Assembly (NCBI RefSeq): GCF_000472705.1
Contig: NZ_AXAE01000024.1
Span: 80,274 to 144,273 of the forward strand
Direction of reading: 5' to 3'
Length of the DNA stretch: 64,000 nt
DNA from: Mesorhizobium erdmanii USDA 3471
GTDB taxonomy: Bacteria; Pseudomonadota; Alphaproteobacteria; Rhizobiales; Rhizobiaceae
In this document: positions 37,040 to 49,068 of the stretch, piece by piece
Layout of the letters: the number at the start of each line of letters is the position of its first letter
Position numbering within the stretch: position 1 is the stretch's first letter
Position numbers and translations under genes: made by a program
Notes under the pieces: generated by a model
Seen by the model: the letters and a program-made list of their open reading frames with translations, nothing else
Databases searched by the model: none
What the model was told of the DNA's origin: nothing

Positions 37040-38026
37040 TCACCCGGCAAAGACCCGCTTGGGCTTGAACATGCCTTGCTCGATCGCGCCGATGGCAACC
37101 AGTTTGCCACGTGCCGTGGCGCAAGCTTCTTCGGCTTCGACAGGCGCGTCGCGGCCGCGGATGATGACCGGGTTGCCGAGACGGATCTTCGTCGCCGCGT
37201 CGTCGCTGATGGCGATCTGTGGCAAGCAGTCGAGAGCCGCCGACGTATCGACGAGAAGCGCATCGATCGCGCCGAAGTCGACCGGCTTGGTCACCGCCTC
37301 GGCCTGGTCCGATCCCCCGGCCGCTTCCGGTCCCTCATCGCCCTGGTCCCCGAAGCGGGCTGCCTCGAGTTCGGCAATGGTGACGAAATCCTCGGGCGTG
37401 AACGGTTCGACCTCGACCCGGCGCAAGTCGGAAATATGGCCGAAACAGCCGAGGTCGCGGCCCATGTCGCGGGCCAGCGAGCGCACATAGGTGCCCTTGC
37501 CGCATTCGACCTCGAAAACGGTGTGGTCGGCGTGGTGCTCGACGATGTCGAGGCGGCCGATCTCGATCTCGCGCGCGGGAATGTCGACCGTCTCGCCTTC
37601 GCGGGCGAGATCGTAGGCGCGTTCGCCCGCGATCTTGATGGCCGAGAATTGCGGCGGCGTCTGCATGATGACGCCGGTATATTTCGGCAGCAGCGCCCTG
37701 ACCTCGGCTTCCGGCGGACGCAGGTCTGAGCTCTCCGTCACCGGCCCTTCAAGGTCGTCCGTCGAGCGCTCCTGCCCCCAGGCAACGGTGAAGCGATAGA
37801 TCTTGGCGCCGTCCTGCACATAGGGCACGGTCTTGGTGGCTTCGCCGAGGGCGATGGGCAGCATGCCGGAAGCGAGCGGATCGAGCGTGCCGGCATGGCC
37901 GGCCTTTTCGGCCTGGAACAGCCATTTGATCTTGGACACGGCCTCGGTCGACCCCATGCCGACCGGCTTGTCCAGCACCACCCAGCCGGAGACAGGCCGG
38001 CCCTTCTTCTTGCCGCGGCGGCCCAT
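37040..38026 (-). CDS. truB: tRNA pseudouridine-55 synthase TruB
   Basis: Makes pseudouridine 55 in tRNAs. The 328-residue protein has the catalytic motif HAGTLDPLASGMLPIALGEATK split by position (Asp in GTLDP), plus QTPPQFSAIKIAGERAYDLAREG and CGKGTYVRSLARDMG. It carries a Gly/Asp/Glu insertion in the C-terminal half (FGDQGDEGPEAAGGSDQAEA), and the tail is alphaproteobacterial PUA-like. Its ATG overlaps the rbfA stop by one base (TAATG), so translation is coupled. Confidence 0.96.
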   Translation of the reverse strand: MGRRGKKKGRPVSGWVVLDKPVGMGSTEAVSKIKWLFQAEKAGHAGTLDPLASGMLPIALGEATKTVPYVQDGAKIYRFTVAWGQERSTDDLEGPVTESSDLRPPEAEVRALLPKYTGVIMQTPPQFSAIKIAGERAYDLAREGETVDIPAREIEIGRLDIVEHHADHTVFEVECGKGTYVRSLARDMGRDLGCFGHISDLRRVEVEPFTPEDFVTIAELEAARFGDQGDEGPEAAGGSDQAEAVTKPVDFGAIDALLVDTSAALDCLPQIAISDDAATKIRLGNPVIIRGRDAPVEAEEACATARGKLVAIGAIEQGMFKPKRVFAG

Positions 38027-38451
38027 TATTCGCTGTCCCCATCGTCGTCTTTGCCTTGACCGTCCGCATCCAGATCACGCGCCACTTCGGGCGACTTCAA
38101 GAGATCGTTGATCCTGGCGAAATTGTCGAAGGAGGTGTCCAGCCGGAAGCGGAATTCCGGCATGTACTTCATCTGCCTGAGCGCGCCGGAGACACGCCCG
38201 CGGACGAATTTCGCATGCTTGTTCAGTGCTTCGATCACCGCGTCGGCATCCTTGGCGCCGAGCGGAGACACAAAGGCCGTGGCGATTTTCAGATCGGGCG
38301 ACATGCGCACTTCCGAGACCGAAACCACGGAATTTTCAATCACCGGATCGATGATCTCGCCGCGCTGCAGGGTTTCAGACAGCGCATGGCGCACCTGTTC
38401 GCCGACGCGAAGCATGCGTTGGGACGGGCTGGACGTGGTTGAACGAGGCAT
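38026..38451 (-). CDS. rbfA: 30S ribosome-binding factor RbfA
   Basis: Late 30S assembly factor. ATG 38451 (MPRSTTSSPSQRMLRVGEQ) is preferred; 141 residues. The KH-like core shows VGEQVRHALSETLQRGEI, VSVSEVRMSPDLKIATAFVSPLG and LRQMKYMPEFRFRLDTSFDN. The tail is very acidic (DADGQGKDDDGDSE). It lies between infB and truB in the standard order. Confidence 0.96.
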   Translation of the reverse strand: MPRSTTSSPSQRMLRVGEQVRHALSETLQRGEIIDPVIENSVVSVSEVRMSPDLKIATAFVSPLGAKDADAVIEALNKHAKFVRGRVSGALRQMKYMPEFRFRLDTSFDNFARINDLLKSPEVARDLDADGQGKDDDGDSE

Positions 38452-38578
38452 TTTTCTCAATCCTGAAAGCGTGAGGCGCGGGATGGGACCGTGCCGCATG
38501 TCTCATACGGGGTCATTCTCGACAGGCTTGGGGCGGCGGCCTCTCGACCACCGCCCGAAACCGACAAGTCACTCGAAC

Positions 38579-41157
<2,579 letters not shown>

Positions 41158-41161
<4 letters not shown>

Positions 41162-41808
41162 TCCATATCCTCTGCGGCATCATCTTCGTCAGCAACGGCC
41201 ACAAGCATTGCAAGATCGTCCGGGGTACCGCCCCGATATCGGTCGAGCGCAACCATGCGCTTCAGGACCGCCTTACCCGCGTCTCCCGCGAGGACGGCAG
41301 CATGTATCACATTTGTACCCCCCAATGCCAAGCTCAACTCGGCTTCGGAGAAAAGTTTGTAGGCAAGGACGGATGGCCCGCCAATATGGACGGTCGCCCG
41401 CCGTGCTTGACTGATCTTGCGTACGCCATCGTCCGACGCTTCGGTCGCGTGGAGCACGAAAAGCGCCAGGCCACTGCGCACCGCGCTCTCGACTTTGGTA
41501 GCGCCCAGCGCGATCGCGCCTGCCTTGCGGGCGAGACCCAGCATGCCCAGAGCGGATCTGGAAAGCAGCCCATCGACCATGCCGCCAAGATCCGGCGGCA
41601 CGACCACCTGTGCCTTGAAGGCGCGGGCAAAAAGGTTCTTGGCCGCCGCCTTGTCGATATGTAGGCGGTCGGCACTCACCCAGCAACCGCGGCCGGGCAG
41701 ATTTCTCTTGAGATCGGGAACGACGGCCGAATCCGGGCCGACGACGAACCGGATCAGTTCATCCGGTTCGGCCTGCTTGCGGGTAACGATGCAGGTGCGA
41801 TCGTTCAT
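41158..41808 (-). CDS. YlxR (DUF448) fused to an L7Ae-like domain, RNA-binding protein
   Basis: A 216-residue two-domain protein. ATG 41808 is preferred over a TTG at 41817. Residues ~1-80 are YlxR-like (RTCIVTRKQAEPDELIRFVV; LPGRGCWVSADR), here with Thr-x-Lys in place of the common Arg-rich start. Residues ~95-190 look like an L7Ae/L30e/YlxQ fold (LGMLGLARKAGAIALGATKV). Some bacteria encode these as separate ylxR and ylxQ genes; the fusion is usual in rhizobia. It sits between nusA and infB and probably acts in transcription or translation, but the role is not settled. Confidence 0.88.
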
Positions 41809-41846
41809 CTCGTCCAAGGGCGGGTTGTGTGCGATGCGGTTTCACC

Positions 41847-43442
41847 TCACGCACCAACGGCTTCGTCAGCCGATGCTTCTTCGGCTGCAAGCTCGTCCTC
41901 GGAAATCCAGCCGGCCTTGAGACGGGCATTGAGCACCATCTGCTCGGCATCGGCGCGCGAAACACCATGATTGGCCAGCACGCCCGGATAGACCTTGGTC
42001 TCGCCGTCCTTGCGTTCCTTCCAGCCGGTCAGGTCGTCGGCGGCATAGCCGGCGAAATCCTCGATCGTCTTCACGCCGTCCTCGCCGAGCGTCACCATCA
42101 TTGCGGTGGTGATGCCGGGGATTTCGCGCAGCTCGTCCTTGACGCCCAGCGCCTTGCGCTTCTCGTCATGCTCAGCCTCGATCTTTTCGAGATATTCGCG
42201 GGCACGGGTCTGGATCTCCGAAGCGGTGTCGTCATCGAAGCCGTCGATCGAGGCGATCTCGCCGGCGTCGACATAGGCGACTTCCTCGACGCTGGTGAAG
42301 CCTTCCGAGGCCAGCACCTGGCCGACCATCTCGTCGACGTCGAGGGCTTCCATGAACAGCGCCGAGCGCTCGACGAATTCCTTCTGGCGGCGCTCGGATT
42401 CCTCGGCCTCGGTCAGGATGTCGATGTCCCAGCCAGTGAGCTGCGAGGCGAGACGCACGTTCTGGCCGCGGCGGCCAATGGCCAGCGACAGCTGATCGTC
42501 GGGAACCACCACCTCGATGCGCTCGGCATCCTCATCGAGCACGACCTTGGCGACTTCCGCCGGCTGCAGCGCGTTGACGATGAAGGAGGCAGCCGAGGGC
42601 GACCATGGAATGATGTCGATCTTCTCGCCCTGCAGTTCGCCGACGACGGCCTGGACGCGGCTGCCGCGCATACCGACGCAGGCACCGACCGGGTCGATCG
42701 AGGAATCGCGCGAAATAACGGCGATCTTGGCGCGCGAGCCCGGATCGCGGGCGACCGACTTGATCTCGATGATGCCGTCATAGATTTCCGGCACTTCCAT
42801 GGTGAAGAGCTTGGCCATGAACTGCGGATGGGTGCGCGACAGGAAAATCTGCGGGCCGCGCTGCTCGCGGCGCACGTCATAGACATAGGCGCGGACGCGA
42901 TCGCCATATTTGTAGTTCTCGCGCGGGATCAGCTCGTCGCGGCGGATGATGGCTTCACCACGGCCGAGGTCGACGATGACATTGCCGTATTCGACGCGCT
43001 TGACGGTGCCGTTGACGATCTCGCCGATGCGGTCCTTGTATTCGTCGTACTGGCGGTCGCGCTCGGCCTCGCGCACCTTCTGCACGATGACCTGCTTGGC
43101 CGACTGGGCGGCGATGCGGCCGAAATCCATCGGCGGCAGCTGTTCGGCGATGAAATCGCCGAGCTGGGCGTCGGGATTGCGCTCGCGGGCCGAGGAAATG
43201 GCGATCTGGGTGGCATAGTCGTCGACCTCTTCGACAACTTCCATCAGCCGCTGCAGCTTCATCTCGCCGGTGTTGGGGTTGATGTCGGCGCGGATGTTGG
43301 TCTCCTGGCCATAACGCGAACGCGCCGCCTTCTGGATCGCATCGGCCATGGCGGCGATGACGATCGACTTGTCGATCGACTTTTCACGCGCGACCGCGTC
43401 GGCAATCTGCAGCAGTTCAAGTCTGTTGGCGCTTACAACCAT
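41847..43442 (-). CDS. nusA: Transcription termination/antitermination factor NusA
   Basis: RNA polymerase-binding factor for pausing, termination and antitermination. The 531 residues give an N-terminal domain (NRLELLQIADAVAREKSID), S1 (GEIVNGTVKRVEYGNVIVDL), two KH domains (DPVGACVGMRGSRVQAVVGE; LSLAIGRRGQNVRLASQLTG), and C-terminal acidic repeats of helix-hairpin-helix type (GFTSVEEVAYVDAGEIASI). It follows rimP after 52 bases and probably responds to the operon leader. Confidence 0.98.
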   Translation of the reverse strand: MVVSANRLELLQIADAVAREKSIDKSIVIAAMADAIQKAARSRYGQETNIRADINPNTGEMKLQRLMEVVEEVDDYATQIAISSARERNPDAQLGDFIAEQLPPMDFGRIAAQSAKQVIVQKVREAERDRQYDEYKDRIGEIVNGTVKRVEYGNVIVDLGRGEAIIRRDELIPRENYKYGDRVRAYVYDVRREQRGPQIFLSRTHPQFMAKLFTMEVPEIYDGIIEIKSVARDPGSRAKIAVISRDSSIDPVGACVGMRGSRVQAVVGELQGEKIDIIPWSPSAASFIVNALQPAEVAKVVLDEDAERIEVVVPDDQLSLAIGRRGQNVRLASQLTGWDIDILTEAEESERRQKEFVERSALFMEALDVDEMVGQVLASEGFTSVEEVAYVDAGEIASIDGFDDDTASEIQTRAREYLEKIEAEHDEKRKALGVKDELREIPGITTAMMVTLGEDGVKTIEDFAGYAADDLTGWKERKDGETKVYPGVLANHGVSRADAEQMVLNARLKAGWISEDELAAEEASADEAVGA

Positions 43443-43494
43443 GTTTTTTCTCCCGAGCCTGTTTGCCGGACGTTTGCGCCCGGCAGCTCAATCG

Positions 43495-44127
43495 TTATTC
43501 CTGTTCGTGTTCTTCCGTGGCGTCTTCGGAAATATCGTCTTCCGGCTCGCCGCGGCGTTTCTTGGCTTCCTTGCGCGCCCTGTTGTCCTTCGACAACGCA
43601 TCGCGGATGAGGTCGTCGGTCAGGATCAGCCTGACATCGGCAATGGCGTCGTAGGGCACGCGTACCGTCGGCTCCTCGCCATAGGCTGCCTTGTCGCGCT
43701 CGATCAAGACGTCGTTCTCGCCAGCCTCGGCGATCTTGCCCTTGAAGCGCTTGCGATCAGCGACGATGACCGACGTCTCCATCTTCACCAGATGACCGGT
43801 CCAGGTCACGAAATCCGATTTGCGCACCAACGGCCGATCGATGCCGGGCGAAGACACTTCGAGATGATACGCCTTTTCGATCGGATCATCGACGTCGAGC
43901 GCCGGCGACACGGCGCGGCTGACCTCTTCGCAATCCTCGACGGTCATGGTGCCGTCCTCGCGTTCGGCCATGATCTGCAGCGTCAACCCGTTCTGACCGG
44001 ACAGATGCACCCGCACAAGGCGAAAGCCGATGCCGCGCAGCACCGGCTGGACGATCAGCGCAATGCGCGCATCGATGCCGCTTTCGCGGATGATGCGGTC
44101 GTCACCTTCGCTTGCCGTTGCAGTCAT
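43495..44127 (-). CDS. rimP: Ribosome maturation factor RimP
   Basis: 30S assembly factor. ATG 44127 (MTATASEGDD) is chosen, giving 210 residues; the same frame stays open through the leader to 44337, which I take as chance. The conserved core is LIVQPVLRGIGFRLVRVHLS, VEDCEEVSRAVSPALDVDD and YHLEVSSPGIDRPLVRKSDF. The C-terminus is charged and acidic (DISEDATEEHEQE), as in alphaproteobacteria. It is the first gene of rimP-nusA-ylxR-infB-rbfA-truB. Confidence 0.95.
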   Translation of the reverse strand: MTATASEGDDRIIRESGIDARIALIVQPVLRGIGFRLVRVHLSGQNGLTLQIMAEREDGTMTVEDCEEVSRAVSPALDVDDPIEKAYHLEVSSPGIDRPLVRKSDFVTWTGHLVKMETSVIVADRKRFKGKIAEAGENDVLIERDKAAYGEEPTVRVPYDAIADVRLILTDDLIRDALSKDNRARKEAKKRRGEPEDDISEDATEEHEQE

Positions 44128-44167
44128 CAATTGCCTGTCGTTCGTTTCGAAATGTTCTTTAGTTTGC

Positions 44168-44213
44168 GCATCGGAACCATCCGAAAACAGCTTCGCACTT
44201 TTCGGTCCGATGC
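44168..44213. repeat. Dispersed palindromic repeat, family C, in the rimP leader
   Basis: Imperfect palindrome: GCATCGGAACCATCCGAAAA and CACTTTTCGGTCCGATGC around a short loop. It resembles a common rhizobial repeat. Located 41 bases upstream of the rimP start codon, within the expected 5' leader. Confidence 0.65.
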
Positions 44214-44225
44214 ACCCGCCAGGTA

Positions 44226-44259
44226 ATAAAAAAGAGCGGGACCGGTGGGACCCACTCTT
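44226..44259 (-). terminator. Terminator-like hairpin in the rimP-nusA-infB leader (possible attenuator)
   Basis: A 9-bp stem with one G-T pair (44232-44240 with 44251-44259; AAGAGTGGG with CCCGCTCTT on the minus strand), 10-base loop, then TTTTATT. It lies between the predicted promoter (44287-44315) and rimP ATG (44127), so it would stop most transcription after about 55 nt unless bypassed. Confidence 0.6.
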
Positions 44260-44286
44260 CGTCATACCGACCAAGAATTTGACGCT

Positions 44287-44315
44287 GATATAGACGAACA
44301 CGGCCGGCGTTTCAA
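44287..44315 (-). promoter_or_regulatory. Probable promoter of the rimP-nusA-infB operon
   Basis: On the minus strand, TTGAAA (44315-44310), 17 bases, TATATC (44292-44287). Transcription would begin near 44280. Confidence 0.55.
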
Positions 44316-44476
44316 GCCCGCCGTGGCGGGTCGGCAAAAGCGCTGACGCGTCAGCATTGCTCCGGGCGCATGGCCGCCATGCGGCAATCCCCCTGTGAGC
44401 GGAGGCGGGGCGCTCTTATTTATTAGCCACGACACGAACACAAGCGGCGCGCGGTGGCGCGCGAGAGGACAAGATC

Positions 44477-44641
44477 ATGAGCAATCGCAGATTATTTTCC
44501 GCCCTGGGCGATCTCTTCACGACATTTGGCAGCGCGGTCGCCGCATCGCGCGCCGTGGAAGCCGGCCGCAAGCCGCGGGCCGACGATTTGCGTAAGCTCG
44601 GAATGGATCCGGCCATCTTCAACAGGATCGGCCGTTTCTGA
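44477..44641 (+). CDS. 54-residue small basic protein (possibly DUF1127-related)
   Basis: A short gene with ATG 44477 and a purine-rich GAGAGGAC a few bases upstream. The protein begins SNRRLFSALGDLFTTFGSAV and ends DLRKLGMDPAIFNRIGRF. The last third resembles the 'L..LG(I/M)....F..I' tail of DUF1127-like small proteins of rhizobia, but the match is weak. No signal peptide. Codon use looks genuine (G/C-rich third positions). It is convergent with trmB, with a 19-base gap. Function is unknown. Confidence 0.65.
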   Translation: MSNRRLFSALGDLFTTFGSAVAASRAVEAGRKPRADDLRKLGMDPAIFNRIGRF

Positions 44642-44660
44642 AAATTCAGGAAATAGGCGC

Positions 44661-45362
44661 CTATTTCCGGACGAAGGTCAGATAGGCAGGCTGACGGCCT
44701 TCGCGAATGGCCTTCGCCTCGTAACGCGTGCCCGGCCAGCCCTCATATGGGCGGTGCCAATCGGCTGCTTCAGCCGCTTGCCACGCGAAGGCGCCATGCG
44801 CTCGGCAATGCAGCAAGGTCCAGTTCACATACGTATCGATGTCGGACGCGAAGTGGAATTTTGAGCCCGGCTTCAGGACGCGCGCGAAACGGTCGAGATT
44901 GACCGGGCTGACGAAACGCCGCTTCCAGTGCTTCTTCTTCGGCCACGGATCGGGATAGAGAAGATCGATGCCGTCGAGCGTGGCCGGCGGCAGCCAGTCG
45001 AGCAACTGCGTGGCATCGTCATCAAAAACGCGCAGGTTGGCGAGCGGCCTTGCCGTCACCGCCATCATCATCTTGGCCATGCCGTTGACGAAGGGCTCGA
45101 CGCCGATGAAGCCGGTCGTCGGCGCTTCGATGGCGCGGTGCAGAAGATGTTCGCCGCCGCCAAAGCCGATCTCGAGCCGGACAGCCGAAAGGTCGGTCTC
45201 AAACAGGGTGCGCAGATCCGGCGGCGCCTCGGCCTTCAGATCGAGCCCATAGGCGCCAAGCCCGCTTTCCAGCGCCGCCGCCTGCTGCGGGCGCACCGGC
45301 TTGCCGCGCCGGCGACCGAAGAACGCTTCGGTCGCGCGGCCTGGCCTGTCTTGCGGGCTCAT
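44661..45362 (-). CDS. trmB: tRNA (guanine-N7-)-methyltransferase TrmB
   Basis: Methylates G46 in the tRNA variable loop. The 233-residue protein has SAM motif I (RLEIGFGGGEHLLHRAIE), GVEPFVNGMAKM, and the TrmB signature DLLYPDPWPKKKHWKRRFV. The C-terminus (EGWPGTRYEAKAIREGR) is typical. It follows metK after 26 bases on the same strand. Confidence 0.95.
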   Translation of the reverse strand: MSPQDRPGRATEAFFGRRRGKPVRPQQAAALESGLGAYGLDLKAEAPPDLRTLFETDLSAVRLEIGFGGGEHLLHRAIEAPTTGFIGVEPFVNGMAKMMMAVTARPLANLRVFDDDATQLLDWLPPATLDGIDLLYPDPWPKKKHWKRRFVSPVNLDRFARVLKPGSKFHFASDIDTYVNWTLLHCRAHGAFAWQAAEAADWHRPYEGWPGTRYEAKAIREGRQPAYLTFVRK

Positions 45363-45388
45363 CTGGTGGCGCAGGGTCTGTCGTGGCC

Positions 45389-46654
<1,266 letters not shown>

Positions 46655-46676
46655 GGGTGTCCCCTCTTGAAAAACG

Positions 46677-46693
46677 ATCGGCAGGCTGCCGAT
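46677..46693 (-). terminator. Terminator-like hairpin in the metK leader
   Basis: A 7-bp stem (ATCGGCA, 46677-46683 with 46687-46693) with a 3-base loop, followed on the minus strand by CGTTTTT, and then the metK ribosome site GAGGGG. It lies downstream of the predicted metK promoter, so it could attenuate metK; alternatively it ends the upstream praR-like message. Confidence 0.5.
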
Positions 46694-46706
46694 TTTGGCG
46701 CGCCAC

Positions 46707-46736
46707 GTGTTAGCGGGGCAAAGCGCCGCTCGTCAA
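46707..46736 (-). promoter_or_regulatory. Probable metK promoter
   Basis: On the minus strand, TTGACG (46736-46731), 18 bases, TAACAC (46712-46707). The start would be near 46700, giving a leader of about 45 nt. Confidence 0.45.
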
Positions 46737-46822
46737 GCGTTGCCGCTCTTCTGGCACGACTGTCGATGTCGGTATCTTGTGCCACCGGCGGCAAATGCCG
46801 CCGGATCGAGGCGCATCGAGGA

Positions 46823-47242
46823 TCAGTCGAGATCATCCGCGGCGAGCGACTTCACCAGGTCGATAATCCTGCGGCGCACCTTGACGTCAGCGATCTTGAC
46901 GAAGGCCCGGTTGAGCTGAAGGCCTTCGGGACTGCCGCAGAACTCGACGGCGAAAGCCATCGAGGCATCCTCCGAAAAGCCACGGCCGGCCGCCGCCTCC
47001 TGGCCTGGCGCATCCTCGAAAAAGAAGGCGACGGGCACGCCGAGTATGGAGGCGATCGCCTGCAGCCGGCTGGCGCCGACGCGATTGGTGCCTTTTTCAT
47101 ATTTCTGGATCTGTTGAAATGTGATGCCGAGATTTTCGCCCAGCTTTTCCTGGCTCATTCCGAGCATATTGCGGCGAAGCCGGACGCGGCTTCCAACGTG
47201 GATGTCGATGGGATTGGGTTTCTTCTTGTTTTCTTCTGTCAT
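46823..47242 (-). CDS. praR: PraR-like XRE-family regulator
   Basis: Helix-turn-helix DNA-binding protein of 139 residues. ATG 47242 (MTEENKKKPNPIDIHVG) follows GAGGAAAAA. The HTH_3 domain covers about residues 18-75: VGSRVRLRRNMLGMSQEKLG, ITFQQIQKYEKGTNRVGASR. The Phe-rich linker VAFFFEDAPG and the conserved C-terminus (VRRRIIDLVKSLA) match rhizobial PraR/PhrR-type regulators, which in Rhizobium leguminosarum and Azorhizobium repress biofilm, quorum-sensing or reb genes. The name rests on this resemblance. It lies between lnt and metK on the same strand. Confidence 0.75.
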   Translation of the reverse strand: MTEENKKKPNPIDIHVGSRVRLRRNMLGMSQEKLGENLGITFQQIQKYEKGTNRVGASRLQAIASILGVPVAFFFEDAPGQEAAAGRGFSEDASMAFAVEFCGSPEGLQLNRAFVKIADVKVRRRIIDLVKSLAADDLD

Positions 47243-47380
47243 TTTTTCCTCGCCGAATTTTTTCGGCTTTGTGATTTTTTCCCGCCCAAAAAAAGCCGGA
47301 GGCGACTGCCCCAACAGAACGATCCACCAGCTTCGAGAAATTTTCAGGCGATACAGTATGAGTTTCTAATGTGTCGACTG

Positions 47381-48973
47381 TCAATTCACCCGTAGCCTTT
47401 GCCTTACGTTCAACAACGCTCCCACAAGCGCAAACAGCAACATGATCAGCATTCCGTTAATGCGCCGCTGGCCCGAAGAAACGACCGTCTGTCCCGAAAT
47501 CGGCACCGTCACATCGATGGCTCCGCGCGCGTCGATTGCCAGCGCATCGACGATGCGTCCACGTGGATCGACGACGGCCGAGATGCCGTTGTTGGCAGCA
47601 CGCAGCAAGGGCAATCCGTTCTCCACCGCGCGAATCTGAGCCTGCCTGAAATGCTGATACGGTCCCGGCGTGTCCCCGAACCAGGCATCATTGGTAACGT
47701 TCACAATAAGCTGCGCTGACGTTGCGTCAACAGCCACAAGATCGGGAAAGATCACCTCATAACAGATAAATGGCAGCGCGCGGATGCCGCCCGGCAGGGT
47801 GATGGCATGACGCTCGTTGCCGGCGGCAAAAGTCACCGGTCCGGCGACAAGCTGGGCGATACCGAAGCGGTTGAGCAGGTCGGCGAAAGGTAGATACTCG
47901 CCGAAGGGCACGAGATGGACCTTGTCGACGGCGTCGGCGATTTCGCCCTTGTCGTTGATCGCCACGACGGAATTGTAATAGCGGCTGTCGGCGCCGGCCG
48001 CCGAGCCGCCTTCCTCGCGAACGACGCCGGCGATCAGCATCTGGCCATCGGCCAGCATGTCGCCCAGCGCCGTCAACGCGTCCGGGCGTTCGGTGAAGAG
48101 GAACGGCACCGAGGTTTCGGGCCAGAGAATGAGCTGTGGCTTACCATGACCGGGGTCCGGCGCCTTGGCGGACAGGCCAAGCAAGGTGGCGAAGATGCGG
48201 TCGCGCACCGAGGCGTCCCACTTTTCACTGAGATCGACGGCAGGCTGGACAATGCGGACTTCCAGGCTGCGCTCCGCCGGCTTTTCAGGAGCGGCAAGCC
48301 TGACATAACCGAAGCCGACATGCGCCGCTGCAAGCAGGACGAACAGCGCGGCGCCCAGGCGAAGATGCCGGCGAGCCGCCAGCAGCGCCGGCAACGAAAA
48401 GAGAAACACCGCAAGCACGTTCATGCCGATCATGCCGGTCACCGAGACGCTCTGCATCAGAAGAGGCACGGGCATTGCAGCGTAACCGATGGCATTCCAG
48501 GGAAACCCGGTGAACAGGAAGCCGCGCAGCCACTCCGCCAGCCCGAAACCGAAGGCAAGGGCTGCGATGCGGCCGATATCGCTGCTCCACAAGAGCCGGG
48601 CGACCATCGTTGCGAAGCCGTAGAAAAAGGCGAGCGCGAAGGGAATGCCGACCATGGCAAAGGGCAGCGCCCAGGCAAAATCGTCGGCCTCGACCAGCAG
48701 CGCCGAGCCGATCCACCAGAGTCCGGCGAGGAAATAGCCGAAGCCGAACCACCAGCCGACGGCGAAGGCCGGCCGCAGGCGTTTGAAAAGGCTGCCCGAG
48801 GCCTCGCCGGTGGCGCCGTCGAGCAGCCAGACCAGCAGCGGAAAGGAGATGAAGCAGGCGGCGAAGAAGTCGTAGGGCGCCTGACCCAAAACCGCCAACG
48901 CCCCGGCGACAAACGCCACGAGCGCACGGCGCCAACCCCAAAGCAGAATTATCCGGCCGGCCAAGCGCTCCAT
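47381..48973 (-). CDS. lnt: Apolipoprotein N-acyltransferase
   Basis: Adds the third acyl chain to lipoproteins in the inner membrane. ATG 48973 (MERLAGRI) is preferred; 530 residues. Seven to eight hydrophobic segments are followed by a periplasmic nitrilase domain (about 230-490) with the catalytic triad: Glu in LILWPETSVPFLF, Lys in VDKVHLVPFGEYLPF, Cys in LPFICYEVIFPD. A last membrane helix lies near the C-terminus. It follows the VOC/corC/ybeY group on the same strand. Confidence 0.95.
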   Translation of the reverse strand: MERLAGRIILLWGWRRALVAFVAGALAVLGQAPYDFFAACFISFPLLVWLLDGATGEASGSLFKRLRPAFAVGWWFGFGYFLAGLWWIGSALLVEADDFAWALPFAMVGIPFALAFFYGFATMVARLLWSSDIGRIAALAFGFGLAEWLRGFLFTGFPWNAIGYAAMPVPLLMQSVSVTGMIGMNVLAVFLFSLPALLAARRHLRLGAALFVLLAAAHVGFGYVRLAAPEKPAERSLEVRIVQPAVDLSEKWDASVRDRIFATLLGLSAKAPDPGHGKPQLILWPETSVPFLFTERPDALTALGDMLADGQMLIAGVVREEGGSAAGADSRYYNSVVAINDKGEIADAVDKVHLVPFGEYLPFADLLNRFGIAQLVAGPVTFAAGNERHAITLPGGIRALPFICYEVIFPDLVAVDATSAQLIVNVTNDAWFGDTPGPYQHFRQAQIRAVENGLPLLRAANNGISAVVDPRGRIVDALAIDARGAIDVTVPISGQTVVSSGQRRINGMLIMLLFALVGALLNVRQRLRVN

Positions 48974-49068
48974 GCAAACTTCCGAGTCGCGCGAATCAGG
49001 ACGCAAGATTTAACAGGCCGCGGTCCGCGCTCCAAACGCCTGTCGGCCGCGCTATCTCGATCGCCGCT

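Larger units (their letters stand above)
44128..44476. other. 349-base divergent gap between rimP and the 54-aa gene
   Basis: No gene is supported. It contains a family C repeat (44168-44213), a terminator-like hairpin (44226-44259) and a probable minus-strand promoter (44287-44315), all described separately. The remaining 44316-44476 is G/C-rich with a few short palindromes and must hold the promoter of the small plus-strand gene. Confidence 0.5.

Noticed and set aside
41829..43610. 593-codon open frame opposite nusA
   Set aside because: Antisense to a complete nusA; Asp/Ala/Arg-rich shadow sequence.
44128..44337. In-frame N-terminal extension of rimP through its leader
   Set aside because: It would translate the terminator-like hairpin and the family C repeat, and shows no RimP sequence; ATG 44127 fits the family.
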